This document shows, piece after piece, positions 46,629 to 57,973 of a DNA stretch of 64,000 nt (the first letter of the stretch is position 1; each line of letters opens with the position of its first letter). The DNA lies in assembly GCA_964017125.1 (NCBI GenBank), contig OZ024914.1, forward strand, positions 30,563,149-30,627,148, read 5' to 3'. This stretch comes from Flabesymbios commensalis. Lineage: Eukaryota > Annelida > Polychaeta > Terebellida > Flabelligeridae. The notes beneath the pieces are model-generated. The model had not been told where the DNA came from. It ran no database searches and was given only the letters and a program-made list of their open reading frames with translations. The position numbers and the translations under genes were made by a program.

Positions 46629-46742
46629 CCCAGCAAGCACGGGACATCGATCCGATGAAAATGTCAGACCAATGTTGGACCAGCGTCGTGGACGCTGGCC
46701 CAACATTGGTCCAACATTGGGTCGATGTCTCGTGTCTGCTGG
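46629..46742. mobile_element. Palindromic element, well-preserved copy
   Basis: CCCAGCAAGCACGGGACATC and GATGTCTCGTGTCTGCTGGG are the inverted ends; the centre is CCAGCGTCGTGGACGCTGG. The whole 114 bp forms one hairpin. Confidence 0.8.
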
Positions 46743-47107
46743 GCATAGCCACTATTTTTATACATAAAACAAGTAACGTTAACTATCTAAGAATAAATAT
46801 ACAAATTTTGTAGCCTGTGCTTAGAGTCTACTTTTAACTAGATAACGGCTGTAACTACATACTGGTACCTACTATGAACCAATCTACTACTACCAATCTG
46901 ATTCTAAAAAATATTTGCGATGGTGGTTCACCGTTATTCACATTATCATTAGGTGAATAGCTAGGCTACACATAGGCTACTTAAAGATTCATACAGCTTT
47001 AAAATGCGCATGTGTGGGACGGTCAAGTGTAGGACTACATTAGCCTAGGCCTATAGAGTACACTTTGACAGCATTATTACCAGCGACTGAACTGATTACA
47101 AGATACT

Positions 47108-47195
47108 ACTCCAACGAGAAATTGGTCCAATGCTGTTTTAATGTTAGACCAACGTCTGCAACGTTGGCCGACATTAAACCAACATTAGCATGGTG
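47108..47195. repeat. Palindromic element, decayed copy
   Basis: AACGAGAAATTGGTCCAATG, TTAGACCAACGTCTGC and AACGTTGGCCGACATTAAAC match the family. It directly precedes the 441-bp foldback. Confidence 0.55.
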
Positions 47196-47205
47196 AATGT
47201 GCCCT

Positions 47206-47646
47206 CCCTGCAAACACTGTACGTAATATAACGTTTGTTAAGGTCCCATTTTCGTCATTCATGCATGAACGTAACGAGGACGTGCTAGCTGGGACGTAGT
47301 CATAGTAACCCTAACGTCACCAGAACGTCTCAATAACGTTACATTTATGTTTTACGTTCTAAGGACGTAAATGGGAGTTCACAGAATTACGTCCTCAGTA
47401 CGAATACTGTTTTACGTCATAACGTCCCCACATCGTACAGCATTTCGTACCTAGGACGTAATTTATAACTCTGTGAACTCCCATTTACGTCCTTAGAACA
47501 TAAATCATAAATGTTACGTTATTGGGACGTTCTGGCGACGTTAGGGTTATTATGACTACGTCCTTAGCACAACCTCGTTACGTTCATCCATGAATGACAA
47601 GAATGGGACCTTAACGAACGTTATATTACGTACAGTGTTTGCAGGG
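47206..47646. mobile_element. 441-bp foldback element rich in ACGT
   Basis: Two arms of about 190 bp are inverted copies: CCCTGCAAACACTGTACGTA to AACTCCCATTTACGTCC on one side and their complements on the other, around a short centre near 47400-47450. The words ACGT, ACGTA and AACGT recur many times per arm. No ORF. Confidence 0.85.
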
Positions 47647-47747
47647 CTGTTGGCTGGGAAAGCTCTTACTGTCAATATGCTGGAGGTCAACTGTTTCCAG
47701 TACCCCATACACAACCTTTTGTGTTGCAACACAAAGCCCACATGAGA

Positions 47748-47976
47748 GAAATGGTGAATTACTTCCTCATAGATGTCGCTCAAGTATATAGAGTTTATAT
47801 GACTTGGGAACTTGCTCTTAATGCGGCGATGGGTATGAAACGCATACAGTATTATTATCTTGGCTGATAACTGTGGATGTGGGGTGATATGTCATTGTGG
47901 AATGTCCAGGGTCCACTGTTGCATTCTGGGGACCACATTGTCCCGCATATTTTGACAGTTGACTACACCTTTAAGT
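47748..47976 (+). repeat. Dispersed repeat, copy 2
   Basis: Reverse-complement match of 10795-11047. The minisatellite begins immediately at its end (ACACCTTTAAG). Confidence 0.7.
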
Positions 47977-47982
47977 AAATGC

Positions 47983-49995
47983 CTCAGACCACCATTCTCC
48001 ATCATTATGTAGGTGAAAATCCCTATCTATCACTATGTATGAGTGGGGCCTCAGGCCACCATCCTCTAATATTGTGGCCTCAGGCCACCATGCATTCTGT
48101 ATCACTATTTAAATGTGGGACCTCAGGCCACCGTCCTCTATCACTATGTATGAGTGTTGCCTCAGGCCACCATCCTCCATCAATATGTAAATGTGGGGTC
48201 TCAGGCCACCACCCTCTATCACTATTTAAAAGTGAGACATCAGGCCACCATTCTCTATCTTTATGTATGAGTGGGGCCTCAGGCCACCATTCTTCATCAC
48301 TATGTAAATGTGGGGCCTCAGGCCACTATCCTCTATCACTATTTAAATGTGGGGCCTGCATGAGGCCACCATTCTTTATCATTATGTACGAGTGGGGTCT
48401 CAGGCCACCATCCTCTATCATTATGTATGAGTGAGGCCTCAGGCCACCATCCTCTATCATTCTGTAAATGTGGGGCCTCAAGCCACCATCCTGTGTCACT
48501 AATTAGATGTGGGGCGTCAGGCCACCATCCTCTATCATTATGTATGAGTGGGGCCTCAGGTCACCATTCTTTATCATTATGTAAATGTGTGCCCTCAGGC
48601 CACCACCCTCTATCACTATGTATGAGTGGGGCCTCAGGCCACCATTCTCCATCACTGTGTAAATGTGGGGCCTCATGCCACCACCCTCTATCAGTATTTA
48701 AATGTGGGGCCTCAGGCAACCATTCTCTATCATTATGTATGAGTGGTGACTCAGGCCACCATCCTCTATCATTATGTATGAGTGGGGCCTCAGGCCACCA
48801 TTCTCCATCACTGTGTAAATGTGGGGCCTCAAGCCATCATCTTCTATCACTATGTAAATGTGGTGTCTCAGGCCCCCATCCTCTATCACTGTGTCAGTGT
48901 GGGGCCTCAGGCCACCATCCGCTATCAATATGTAAATATAGAGGCTGAGCCCACCATCCTTTATCATGGTGTAAATATCGGGCCTCAGGCCACCATTCTC
49001 TAACACTATGTATGAGTGGGGCCCCAGGCCACCGTCCTCTGTCATCATGTATGCATGGGGCATCAGACCACCATTCTCTATCATTATGTATGAGTGGGGC
49101 CTCAGGCCACCATTCTCCATTACTGCGTAAATGTGGGGCTTCAGGCCACCATCTTCTATCACTATTTAAATGTGGGGCCTGCATGAGGCCACCATTCTTT
49201 ATCATTATGTATGAGTGGGGCCCCAGGCCACCATCCTCTATCATTATGTATGAGTGGGGCCTCAGGCCACCATCCTCTATCATTATGTAAATGTGTGCCC
49301 TCAGGCCAGCGCCCTCTATCACTATGTATGAGTGGGGCGTCAGGCCACAATTCTCCATCACTGTGTAAATGTGGGGCCTCAGGCTAACACCCTCTATCAG
49401 TATTTAAATGTTGGGCCTCAGGCAACCATTCTCTATCATTATGTATGAGTGGGGCCTCATGCCACCATTCTCTATCATTATGTATGAGCGGGACTTCAGG
49501 CCACCATCCTCTATCATTATGTATGAGTGGGGACTCAGAACACCATTCTCTATCATTATGTATGAGTGGGGCCTCAGGCCACCATTCTCCATCCCTGTGT
49601 AAAAGTGGGGCCTCAGGCCATCATCTTCTATCACTATGTAAATGTGGGGCCTCAGGCCACCATTCTCTATCACTATGTACCAGTGGGGCCTCACGCCACC
49701 TTGTTCTATCATTATGTATGAGTGGGGCCTCAGGCCAACATTCTCTATCATTATGTAAGATTGGGGAATCGGGCCAACATTCTCTATCATTGTGTAAGTG
49801 TGGGGCCTCAGGCCACCATCCTCTATCACTAAATAAATGTGTGGCCTCAGGCCACCATCCTCTATCACTATATAAATGTGTGGTTCCAGGCCACCATCCT
49901 TTATCATCACGTATGAGTGGGGCCTAAGGAAAACCATCCTACATCATTATGCATGAGTGGGGCCTCAGGCCACCATTCCCTATCACTGTGTACAT
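47983..49995 (+). repeat. 39-bp minisatellite, about 51 units
   Basis: The unit is TATGAGTGGGGCCTCAGGCC followed by ACCATTCTCTATCATTATG. Variants alternate between TATGAGTGG and TAAATGTGG heads. Because 39 is a multiple of three and the unit is low in stops, open frames up to 177 codons appear on both strands. I treat these as a consequence of the period and not as genes. Two units contain the insertion GGGGCCTGCATGAGGCC. Confidence 0.9.
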
Positions 49996-50023
49996 ATGGG
50001 ACTCAAACAACCATTCCTCCTCT

Positions 50024-50130
50024 AGGAGAAGAAGGAGGAGGAAGAGGAGGAGGAGGAGGAGGAGGAGGAGGAGGAGGAGGAGGAGGAGGAGGAGGAGGAG
50101 GAGGAGGAGGAGGAGGAGGAGGAGGAGATG
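50024..50130 (+). repeat. (AGG)n microsatellite
   Basis: About 35 AGG triplets with a few AAG interruptions, adjoining the end of the minisatellite. Confidence 0.9.
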
Positions 50131-50600
50131 GCTGAGTAAAAGGTGGTGGAAGAGTAGGAGGAGGATATATAATTATGTTTGGGCTAAGCCCAAACATATT
50201 GAGTTTGCACAAATTCTGGCTACTTTTTTTCTTCTGACTCAAATTTTATAGTACTATTTCTCCCTCATTTTTATCCCGTCGACTTCAAACCTTGACACAA
50301 TGATCCTTATGTATTAATGTTTCATGCTATGACTTTTGTAACAGGTAGGGATAGTTTAACTGGATCAAATCCAGATTTTGGTGTCCCCAAAAAGAGGTAT
50401 CTCTATTTAATGAGGGAATGCCATTTTAGCTTTTTCCTCCATTTTGAAAGGCTGATCATTCTTTGAGTTTTCAATATATTTAAAATATCTGCTGATACCC
50501 ATTGATTACATCAATAGATTCAGGCTGCAATAGGGAGAGTGTGTCCAGGCTGGATCACCCTATTAACCCTTTAAATGCTAGATTTAATAACTAAATTACA
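50131..50600. other. Intergenic, no gene seen
   Basis: No supported feature apart from a TTAACCCTTTAAATGC word near 50564 that could be a worn MITE end. Confidence 0.4.
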
Positions 50601-50609
50601 TTTGCCTAA

Positions 50610-50830
50610 TGCTGTTTTAATGTAGGGTCAGTCTTGCAAACGGATGCCCATCATTGAATCAACCTTGCATGTTCACAATGGTCAGTAGTACCCTTTTATG
50701 TGCTGGATTTGACAATTAAAATAACAGTTGTAATTCTAGCAAACGCAAAACATCGATCGAAGTTGTTTTATTGTCTGGCCAGCGTCGCATACAGTGCTAC
50801 AACATTCAATGTGTTGACTGGGGCCACTCT
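50610..50830. repeat. Two decayed palindromic elements
   Basis: AATGCTGTTTTAATGTAGGG with TTGCAAACGGATGCCCATCA (50610-50670) and CAAACGCAAAACATCGATCG with GGCCAGCGTCGCATACAGTG (50745-50830) are both recognisable but worn. Confidence 0.5.
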
Positions 50831-50934
50831 GAATGTGTTTCCATTGGACAAACAAGTATCAGTGTATTTAAAAGCTCAGTAGGAACTTCTCATCTCTACA
50901 ATTTTAAGTCTGAATTCTGAAGGCAAAAATTCAA

Positions 50935-51140
50935 ATTTCTTATTATGGACGTATGCATGTCCGAAATAAAAAATCGGGAATTTCGTCTCTATATCTAGCC
51001 TAACTGGTAGATGCGCAGCACAAAAATTTAAAAAAAAATTTGCAGTTCTAGTCTATGGACATGTTTACATCATATGGTCATATTAAGAAACTAAAATAAA
51101 ATCAATGATCTTTTTATGCTTTTAGCCTGATAGAGGCCCT
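50935..51140 (-). repeat. Relative of the 60390-60633 MITE
   Basis: Reverse complement shares GACCATATGATGTAAACATG, GCGAAATTC/GGAATTTCGTCTC text and CACAAAAATTT with the later MITE. Its own terminal repeats are worn. Confidence 0.6.
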
Positions 51141-51537
51141 ATAACCAGGGAACCATAGGCCTAATGCCGAAGAAAAATGAGACAATGACACTTGAAAACT
51201 GTTCCGCTCAACTGGTCAAAATTATAGTGAAGATAATTGGACATAATTTTTTTTTATATATATAATTCGGGTTACTGCAGCGGTAGGTCTATAGGGGTTG
51301 TAGTAATAAAACGTATTTTCGAATCGTATACTCTTGAACTGGTGTGTGCAAAAGCCGCTACAGAATGAAACCACTGACCCAGCAGACATAATAGAAGGCG
51401 TTGAGAGGTTTCTGTGTTAGTGCTGGCCTACCACCGGTTACGTGTCGTATGTTTACTTTTGTGGATGATATACATAACTTGCAGCTACAGAGATTTAAAG
51501 AAACAAATGTTTCTTCCCAACTCAATCGTGATGATTC
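51141..51537. other. Intergenic, no gene seen
   Basis: Nothing supported in this interval. Confidence 0.35.
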
Positions 51538-51725
51538 AGTATTGTGGGGAGCCATCGTGACTGCGAGGTAGAGTTCTCGGATTTTTCGACCGCCTGAGAT
51601 CAGATTTCAAATCCTGTGTCTAGAGGACAGTGTAATCGGATTCATCTCAACATCATTTTAGTGCATGGTTCTCATGGCACCTTATACTCTTTATGTGCAC
51701 AAAGGTGGCCTAAACCCCCTTTCAT
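51538..51725 (+). mobile_element. tRNA-derived SINE copy 2
   Basis: It shares GGACAGTGTAATCGGATTCA and TATGTGCACAAAGGTGGCC with the copy at 15735-15990; the tRNA-like head (GTGACTGCGAGGTAGAG, AGATTTCAAATCC) precedes them. Confidence 0.6.
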
Positions 51726-52595
51726 CCAAGTAACCCTCTAACATACGAATAAAAACTTAATTGTATTCATCATAGAATATAAATATGATTGTGTCATTGG
51801 TTGGAAGATAAAACATGGGGGAAATCCTAATAATGAATTTATGAACCGCCCAATTATCATGATTATATATTATACGCTTCTACAAAATAAATATGAAGAA
51901 GTAAAAATGAAATCGTATATTAGCAGGCCTACAATTCTACAACAAACATATACATGTTTCTAATACATTTATCACCCCAATACATAGTTTGTGATAGAAA
52001 AACAGAATTCACATCATTCCCTCATATATATATCAGAAGTAAACTTGCACGAACCTAATATGTGCTCCTGTTTACCTCTGTTTCGCCCACTTGTCGTCAT
52101 AGATAATAAGTTCCAGTCGCCATTAGAAGGAACTTATTTATGTTAGATTTAGCATGCATTTAGCATGCATGACAAATTCGATGAACACAGTCATGTCCGC
52201 CAGAGTTTGCACATACAATGTTAACTTATTGTTCCCAGTTTCTCTGGATCGCTGGTGCCTGTTACAATGGTTTATAGATCTATAGCAGTTTCAATTTCAC
52301 ATATTTTTTAGAACATTACAACTTATGTGATAGATATTACAATGTTTCACTGCAAACAATGTTTATGGCGTTGGCCCAACATTGAAATAACTCAGGATTA
52401 TAAGTTGCGAGGATGCATTTGTATCTCGTTTGACAAACCGATCGATGGGTAGACCTGTTAATCTATGGCTATATTTTATAGGTCAATTTTACACTTGGGT
52501 AGGCCTACTTCCCGTAAAACGATGTTTCGTGATCTGTAAATATTTGGCGAAGACCTCTAAACGTTTTGATCGAATTCGCCGGGCAAACATTACAT
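51726..52595. other. Intergenic, no gene seen
   Basis: No supported gene. A short worn trace of the palindromic family (GTTTATGGCGTTGGCCCAAC) is at about 52360-52390. Confidence 0.4.
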
Positions 52596-52868
52596 GTGAG
52601 TGAGTGAGTGAGTGAGTGAGTGAGTGAGTGAGTGAGTGAGTGAGTGAGTGAGTAAGTGAGTGAGTGAGTGAGTGAGTGAGTGAGTGAGTGAGTGAGTGAG
52701 TGAGTGAGTGAGTGAGTGAGTGAGTGAGTAGTGAGTGAGTGAGTGAGTGAGTGAGTGAGTGAGTGAGTGAGTGAGTGAGTGAGTGAGTGAGTGAGTGAGT
52801 GAGTGAGTGAGTGAGTGAGTGAGTGAGTGAGTGAGTGAGTGAGTGAGTGAGGCGATGAGGGAGTGAGT
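52596..52868 (+). repeat. (GTGA)n microsatellite, ~67 units
   Basis: Nearly pure GTGA/TGAG repeat. The minus-strand 143-codon ORF across it (repeating SLTH) is an artefact of the repeat. Confidence 0.97.
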
Positions 52869-53324
52869 GTTTTAATGAAAAGTGTGTGAGTGTTTGAATG
52901 AAAATTAAGGATTAAAATCTCGCTGATTGAAAACACGCTTCACCTTTAAAAAACAGGTTTACCATTTAAAGCCCTAATGAAAATTAAAGAAGATACTTCA
53001 GGTGAGATTGACACTCAGAGGGTCAACTATAACCTGACACCTAAGACACTGTCTCACCAGATACACAGAGCAATATTTGCTGAAAGCAAATAAAGATAAA
53101 CATGAAAGACTTGGCAGATGACCAGGACCTTGATTTCAACGTAACGTACGGACGTTAATCAAATATAACGTAGAATATTGCACGGGTGAAGGCCACAAGT
53201 GGTTGAATTACCCGTAAAAATGAGGTGTTGGTCTAATTTTGTTTTAATGTAGGACCAGCGTCGTGGCCGGTGGACCGGCTTTTGAGACACATGGTGGGTG
53301 GGTGGGGGGGGGGGGGGTATTAAT

Positions 53325-53520
53325 TCAGTTGGACGGGGCACTTGTGAGGGCCTAATAGTTGGAGCTTTATGTCTGCCTGTGAAGTCAGGAGCTCGCGGGT
53401 TTATCCCCGCTCGGGTATTCAGGTTTGAAAGGAAAAAAACGTTTCTTCTCCGCCCACTCATTATAGATTATCATATAGAGAGCCTCCCTGCCCGAGAGAT
53501 AGTAGTGTCGGCCTAAATTT
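53325..53520 (+). mobile_element. SINE head-like sequence
   Basis: CGCGGGTTTATCCCCGC resembles a tRNA T-arm/B box, followed by GAAAAAAACGTTTCTTCTCC, which also follows the head in the SINE at 15735. The shared body is not clear here. Confidence 0.45.
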
Positions 53521-53592
53521 GATTCATACGTTCTGCCGAAGATATGAGTCAAATTTATTTTAAAAAGCCGGTAACAAGATAGGTATAGCACC

Positions 53593-53846
53593 TTAACCCT
53601 TTCAAACCTGAATTTACCATTGTCATCTTCATCCACTACAAGCCGAGAATTTCTGTCGCAATTCTCGACTTGTAGTGGATGATGACGATTTGAAGAGGGT
53701 AAAAAATTAAAAGAAAATTACCATGCATTAGTAAAACAGTTTCATGGAAATTTTCATTCAAAAGCCCCTAGTTGTAGGAAAAACAAAGTCTGTTTTCAGG
53801 GATGTAAAATGATGCTTTAATGCATCGTGAGGGCTTAAAGGGTTAA
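53593..53846. mobile_element. piggyBac-type MITE with long hairpin
   Basis: TTAACCCTTTCAAACCTG and GAGGGCTTAAAGGGTTAA are TTAA-bounded inverted ends. The hairpin ATCCACTACAAGCCGAGAAT faces ATTCTCGACTTGTAGTGGAT. Confidence 0.75.
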
Positions 53847-54630
53847 GTAAGTAAGGCCTACTATGGGCCAAGTAACGTTACGTTAGTGGTCTAATCCCGT
53901 CCAATTGACGGTAATAACGGCAGCAGCGAATCCTCAGTCATTATTTAGGCCTAACTCTTTGTAGGCCTATAGTTAATGATCTGCCGCCGAGTTATGCGCT
54001 TAATATTGATGTGATGGGCCTACATATAGCCTACAATCAATTTATTCTGACAAATACATTTATATTAATTGCTCCATCTTTTCTTCTTCTAATTAGGTCT
54101 AAACAAATACATTTTATCACAGACAGATATATAATAGGGCCTACCAATATGTGAGGAGAGACAATATATTTGTGAAGAATTAAATATAACTCCACCCTAT
54201 TTATTCATGTAGCACACACATGGTTAACAGTCACTAGTCTTATGTTTATATAACAATTATGCTGCATGATTGAATATCACTAAGGTCTGATGTATGACAT
54301 ATGTCAACATCAAAGCCTCTTGTTCCGCCGATATCAGGAATGAATCAAGACGGGCTGTGGTACTTAAAAAAGTCTTCTTTAAAGTTAAAGTCGTCATATT
54401 TAACCCTTTAGGTACGGGTGCGTCATGAGGCAAATTCGAAATGCTATATCAGAACATACATATTGCCTAAAATCTATAACATGAGCATTTGTGAACCTGA
54501 AATAAACATTTAAAACACCAAATATTAGTATCATAAGTCTGTGTTTTGACCGTAGGATTTTGTTGTCACACAATTGAACCTGGCAATAATTCTGCCCTCA
54601 CACAAGCGCGTATATTTAAATATATTGGTC
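53847..54630. other. Intergenic, no gene seen
   Basis: AT-rich. TTTAACCCTTTAGGTACGGG near 54400 resembles a MITE end, but I could not find its partner. Confidence 0.4.
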
Positions 54631-54955
54631 CTTGTAAGGCAAGGTCATAACCAGTGTTTAAGATAGCAATGTTTTTGTGTACATGCTATAGCAAAATAAT
54701 ATGTGACAGTATATAATAAAACCAACCGTTCATTGGTTATAGTTAGTGGTATACTTATCATGTAAGGCAAGGTCATAACCAGTGTTTTGGATAGCAATGT
54801 TTTTGTGTACATGCTATAGCAAAATAATATGTGACAGTATATAATAAAACCAACCGTTCATTGGTTATAGTAAGTGGTATACTTATCATGTAAGGCAAGG
54901 TCATAACCAGTGCTTAAGATAGCAATGTTTTTGTGTACATGCTATTTTAAAAATG
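54631..54955 (+). repeat. 128-bp tandem repeat, ~2.5 copies
   Basis: TAAGGCAAGGTCATAACCAG starts units at about 54635, 54763 and 54891; GCAATGTTTTTGTGTACATG recurs in each. The copies are nearly identical, so the duplication is young. Confidence 0.9.
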
Positions 54956-57040
54956 CACATGGTAGATTATAAATTTTGTGATATGTACACATAAAATAAA
55001 ATAACCGACAATTCTCTGTCATCTGTTTCTCACCAAAACCAGAGATAAAATATCTACACTGTGCTCCACACCATGTAGCAAAAAAGGACACTCTAGCTGG
55101 ATGGAAAGCGTTGAAACCTAATCAAAACCTCCAAACGCTTTAGCTGTTTATTATATAAAAGGACATACACTAGGGTATGTGTATAAGAAAAATAAGGAAA
55201 AAAGTAAAAACGTATATGGAACCCTATTTTGAACATTTACACATCTAGGCCCACATACATCCCTAAATGAAAGTACTACTATTAACCTAGAATGCATCTG
55301 CTGACGTCAGTTCATATAGCCGTCGCGCAGCTGAAAACTGCTACCTGGATAGATATTCAATACACTAGTATAAGTTAGGCGGGTTGGCTCGTCAGTTGCC
55401 AACACATGTCTTGAGTATCGACAACAGAGCGCTCCACCCCTAGTTATGCATGGCTGGTGACAGCTCAAATAGCCGTCTTACAGCTGATTAAAAATACACA
55501 GGTAGTTTAAGACACAAAATCTTCCGCTACATTCGACAATTTACACAAGCACAGGTCAGGCTCCAGGTACATCGATTATTCAAAGTTAATATAGTGAGAT
55601 ATAATTCAGACTCTTCCTAAAAATATGCAAGCCACTATAATCTCGGATAACAAACGGTAAAGTGTTCTATAAGCGAGCAGTAGGCCTACGATAAAAACAA
55701 GTAGGCTTACATTGGAACTGAACAGTCTTGCACAGAGGTAATTTGAATAGCATACCCTGTTGAGCAGATCTGAGGCCATTATGCAGACAACCTAGCCCAA
55801 AATTACTGGAGTAATCACAAGATAGTTTACATGAAGGTAGCTGTATAAAAAACACAAGTCGATTATTTGTCGCTGGAAGCTTATTTTTCGACGGTGTGTT
55901 ATTTTTCAGGGTCTACTTGTATGGTTGAAACTAAAATATATATTAAACATTTAAGCTAACCACGCACACATGTGTTTTAGAGTATAAAAAACGGAGTTTA
56001 TCCTAATAAGCAGGACAAGACAGCGCTGTGGTAAATGCCATCTGAGATCTGAGGCACTGAGCTAATGTTGGTATGCGACGTTCGCCGAACATTGAAACAA
56101 CATTGGGTGAACGTCTCTTGTTTGCTGGTCTCCTAATTACGATAGGAAGTGGTAGCTTACCTAAAAGTAAATGCTTAAAAGCAATACCATTTTGAATTGT
56201 AAGCTATCTACGTGTAGACCTATATGTCAGAAATTTTATTGACTACCCTTTATAAGTGGGTCAACATTTCATATCCATCTATCAAGAGTATTTAATGGAT
56301 CAGATTATGAGAACATTGTTTCTGACGGTTGTCAGCTCTATCGTGCAAAGGCAAAGAGAAGTAACTGTTAATTTTTCAAGTAAGCAGTGTTACTGCTGTT
56401 TAGCAGTGTTATTGCTGTTTGCCTTTATATGTATGAGCTTGCCGCCACGTGACAGCCTGTGACAGCCAAGTGTTTGCCGTCCTCGACCATCTGTGACAAC
56501 ACCACGACACATCAGTCAATAATGATCAGATCGGGTGTCTCACATGGCAAACTTTTTGCCCAGGTTTGTTTTCTCTCGGTCACCGTGCCAGGGCCAGATC
56601 TCAGCCAAAACTTAAGTCGATCCTAATTGGCTCAATGATAGCCATGCAGGAGTCCGCTTCAACAAGAAAATTAATCTTGATCATTCAGTATATTAGAGTT
56701 CTCCCAGGGGTAGACCCACCCTATACTTCCATTTATTGACAAATGTAGTAACAATTACGCACTTCATCAGTAGGCTACGACTGCGCAGAGCGGGACACTT
56801 TTCGCTTACGATCACTTAAATAAAATCTTGTTGGCGCGGCATACTGATTCACGTTAGTGTCAAAGCAGGGGAGACACATTTTAACCGAACACTACTAGTT
56901 ATCACTAAGAAATGAGGAAGATTTTCTTTGTTTATGATAAAAGACTAAAAAAAGTCAAGACAAAATCTCCCTGGTGAAACGGGCAGCCAGAACTCACGTT
57001 GATCCTAATTTTTTTCACTCTTAGGCCTACACTTGAGCAA
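54956..57040. other. Intergenic, no gene seen
   Basis: About 2 kb without a supported gene. One palindromic-family copy is inside (56060-56135). Confidence 0.45.
56060..56135. repeat. Palindromic element, partial copy
   Basis: GCGACGTTCGCCGAACATTG and GGGTGAACGTCTCTTGTTTG, ending GCTGG, match the right half of the family. Confidence 0.55.
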
Positions 57041-57042
57041 TA

Positions 57043-57135
57043 CGTTAAAATGTAAGTCAGTGCAATGTTCGCTGATTGGCTCAGGCTGATGCCTGCCCCA
57101 ATCAGCGAACTTAAAGCCGACTTACGTTTTACTTA
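57043..57135. repeat. 93-bp inverted repeat
   Basis: TAAAATGTAAGTCAG and TGTTCGCTGATTGG pair with CCAATCAGCGAACTT and CGACTTACGTTTTA. Confidence 0.7.
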
Positions 57136-57776
57136 AGTTTGTTGATTGTAGTCCCTATATTACGGTACTTAAGTTGTCCAGCTTAAGAGCGATTTATAAT
57201 CTTGATCGAGAAATGTTAAAATGCGGACCCTGATCTTAGTGACGTCCCCGGTATTTGCAATGAACTTCAAGATGATGCATTTTAGTGGATCATCTTTACT
57301 TGACACATACAATAGTCACAATACAACTCTATGGTTTAGTATTCTGCTGTTGCGATTTCTCAGACCGGATCGATATAATTATTATGCTTACACATAATAT
57401 ACTTATATCCAGACAAACTAATTCGTTTACAGGACCAGACTGTCCATGTCCTTTGTAGCACATTTTCTATTATATTTGAAAATCCCTATGAATACGTTCA
57501 CAACAAATAGGATCATTGTTAAATACACCATACTGCCACCTAGGCCCTATACATATTTATTTTGATTTTAACATAGGTGGTCGAGCTATAAAAAAATATT
57601 TTCTACGAAAAACCTTGCACAAAAATATATGCACAACTGATACGCAATGTACAGGGCAAAATCATTGTCTAAACATCGGGGCAAAAGCTGTACAACATCT
57701 GAGGCGTTGGACCAATGTCAAAGCAACCTTGAGCGAGCAGGCAGAATTGCGTAACATAAGCCTTAATAGTCAGATA

Positions 57777-57973
57777 CTGTAGATCTGGTAATTTTCACGT
57801 GTTTAATTTTTCGCGAATTTCCGATTTTAGGACTTTTCATAAAGTTTGAAATTCGCGAATTTTCTTTTTTCTTTAGTGGTGCTATTATAATAATAATTTT
57901 TGCGAGATTCTTGAATTCGCGAATTTCTCCTACTCGCGAAATTAAAACCGCGTGAATATTACCAGATCTACAG
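57777..57973. mobile_element. 197-bp MITE with TA duplication
   Basis: CTGTAGATCTGGTAATTTTC at the left and its complement at the right (ATTACCAGATCTACAG) are flanked by TA on both sides, as in Tc1/mariner-type MITEs. The interior also pairs through TTCGCGAATTTC words. Confidence 0.85.

Noticed and set aside
47979-49995. A CRISPR-like array, because of regularly spaced short repeats
   Set aside because: Units are contiguous 39-bp copies with no unique spacers, in a eukaryotic genome without cas genes; it is a minisatellite.
49917-50251. Poly-Gly, poly-Arg and poly-Pro ORFs
   Set aside because: Three frames of an AGG triplet repeat give these; no flanking coding sequence.
52505-52936. 143-codon minus-strand ORF with repeated SLTH
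   Set aside because: It is a translation of a pure GTGA tetranucleotide repeat.
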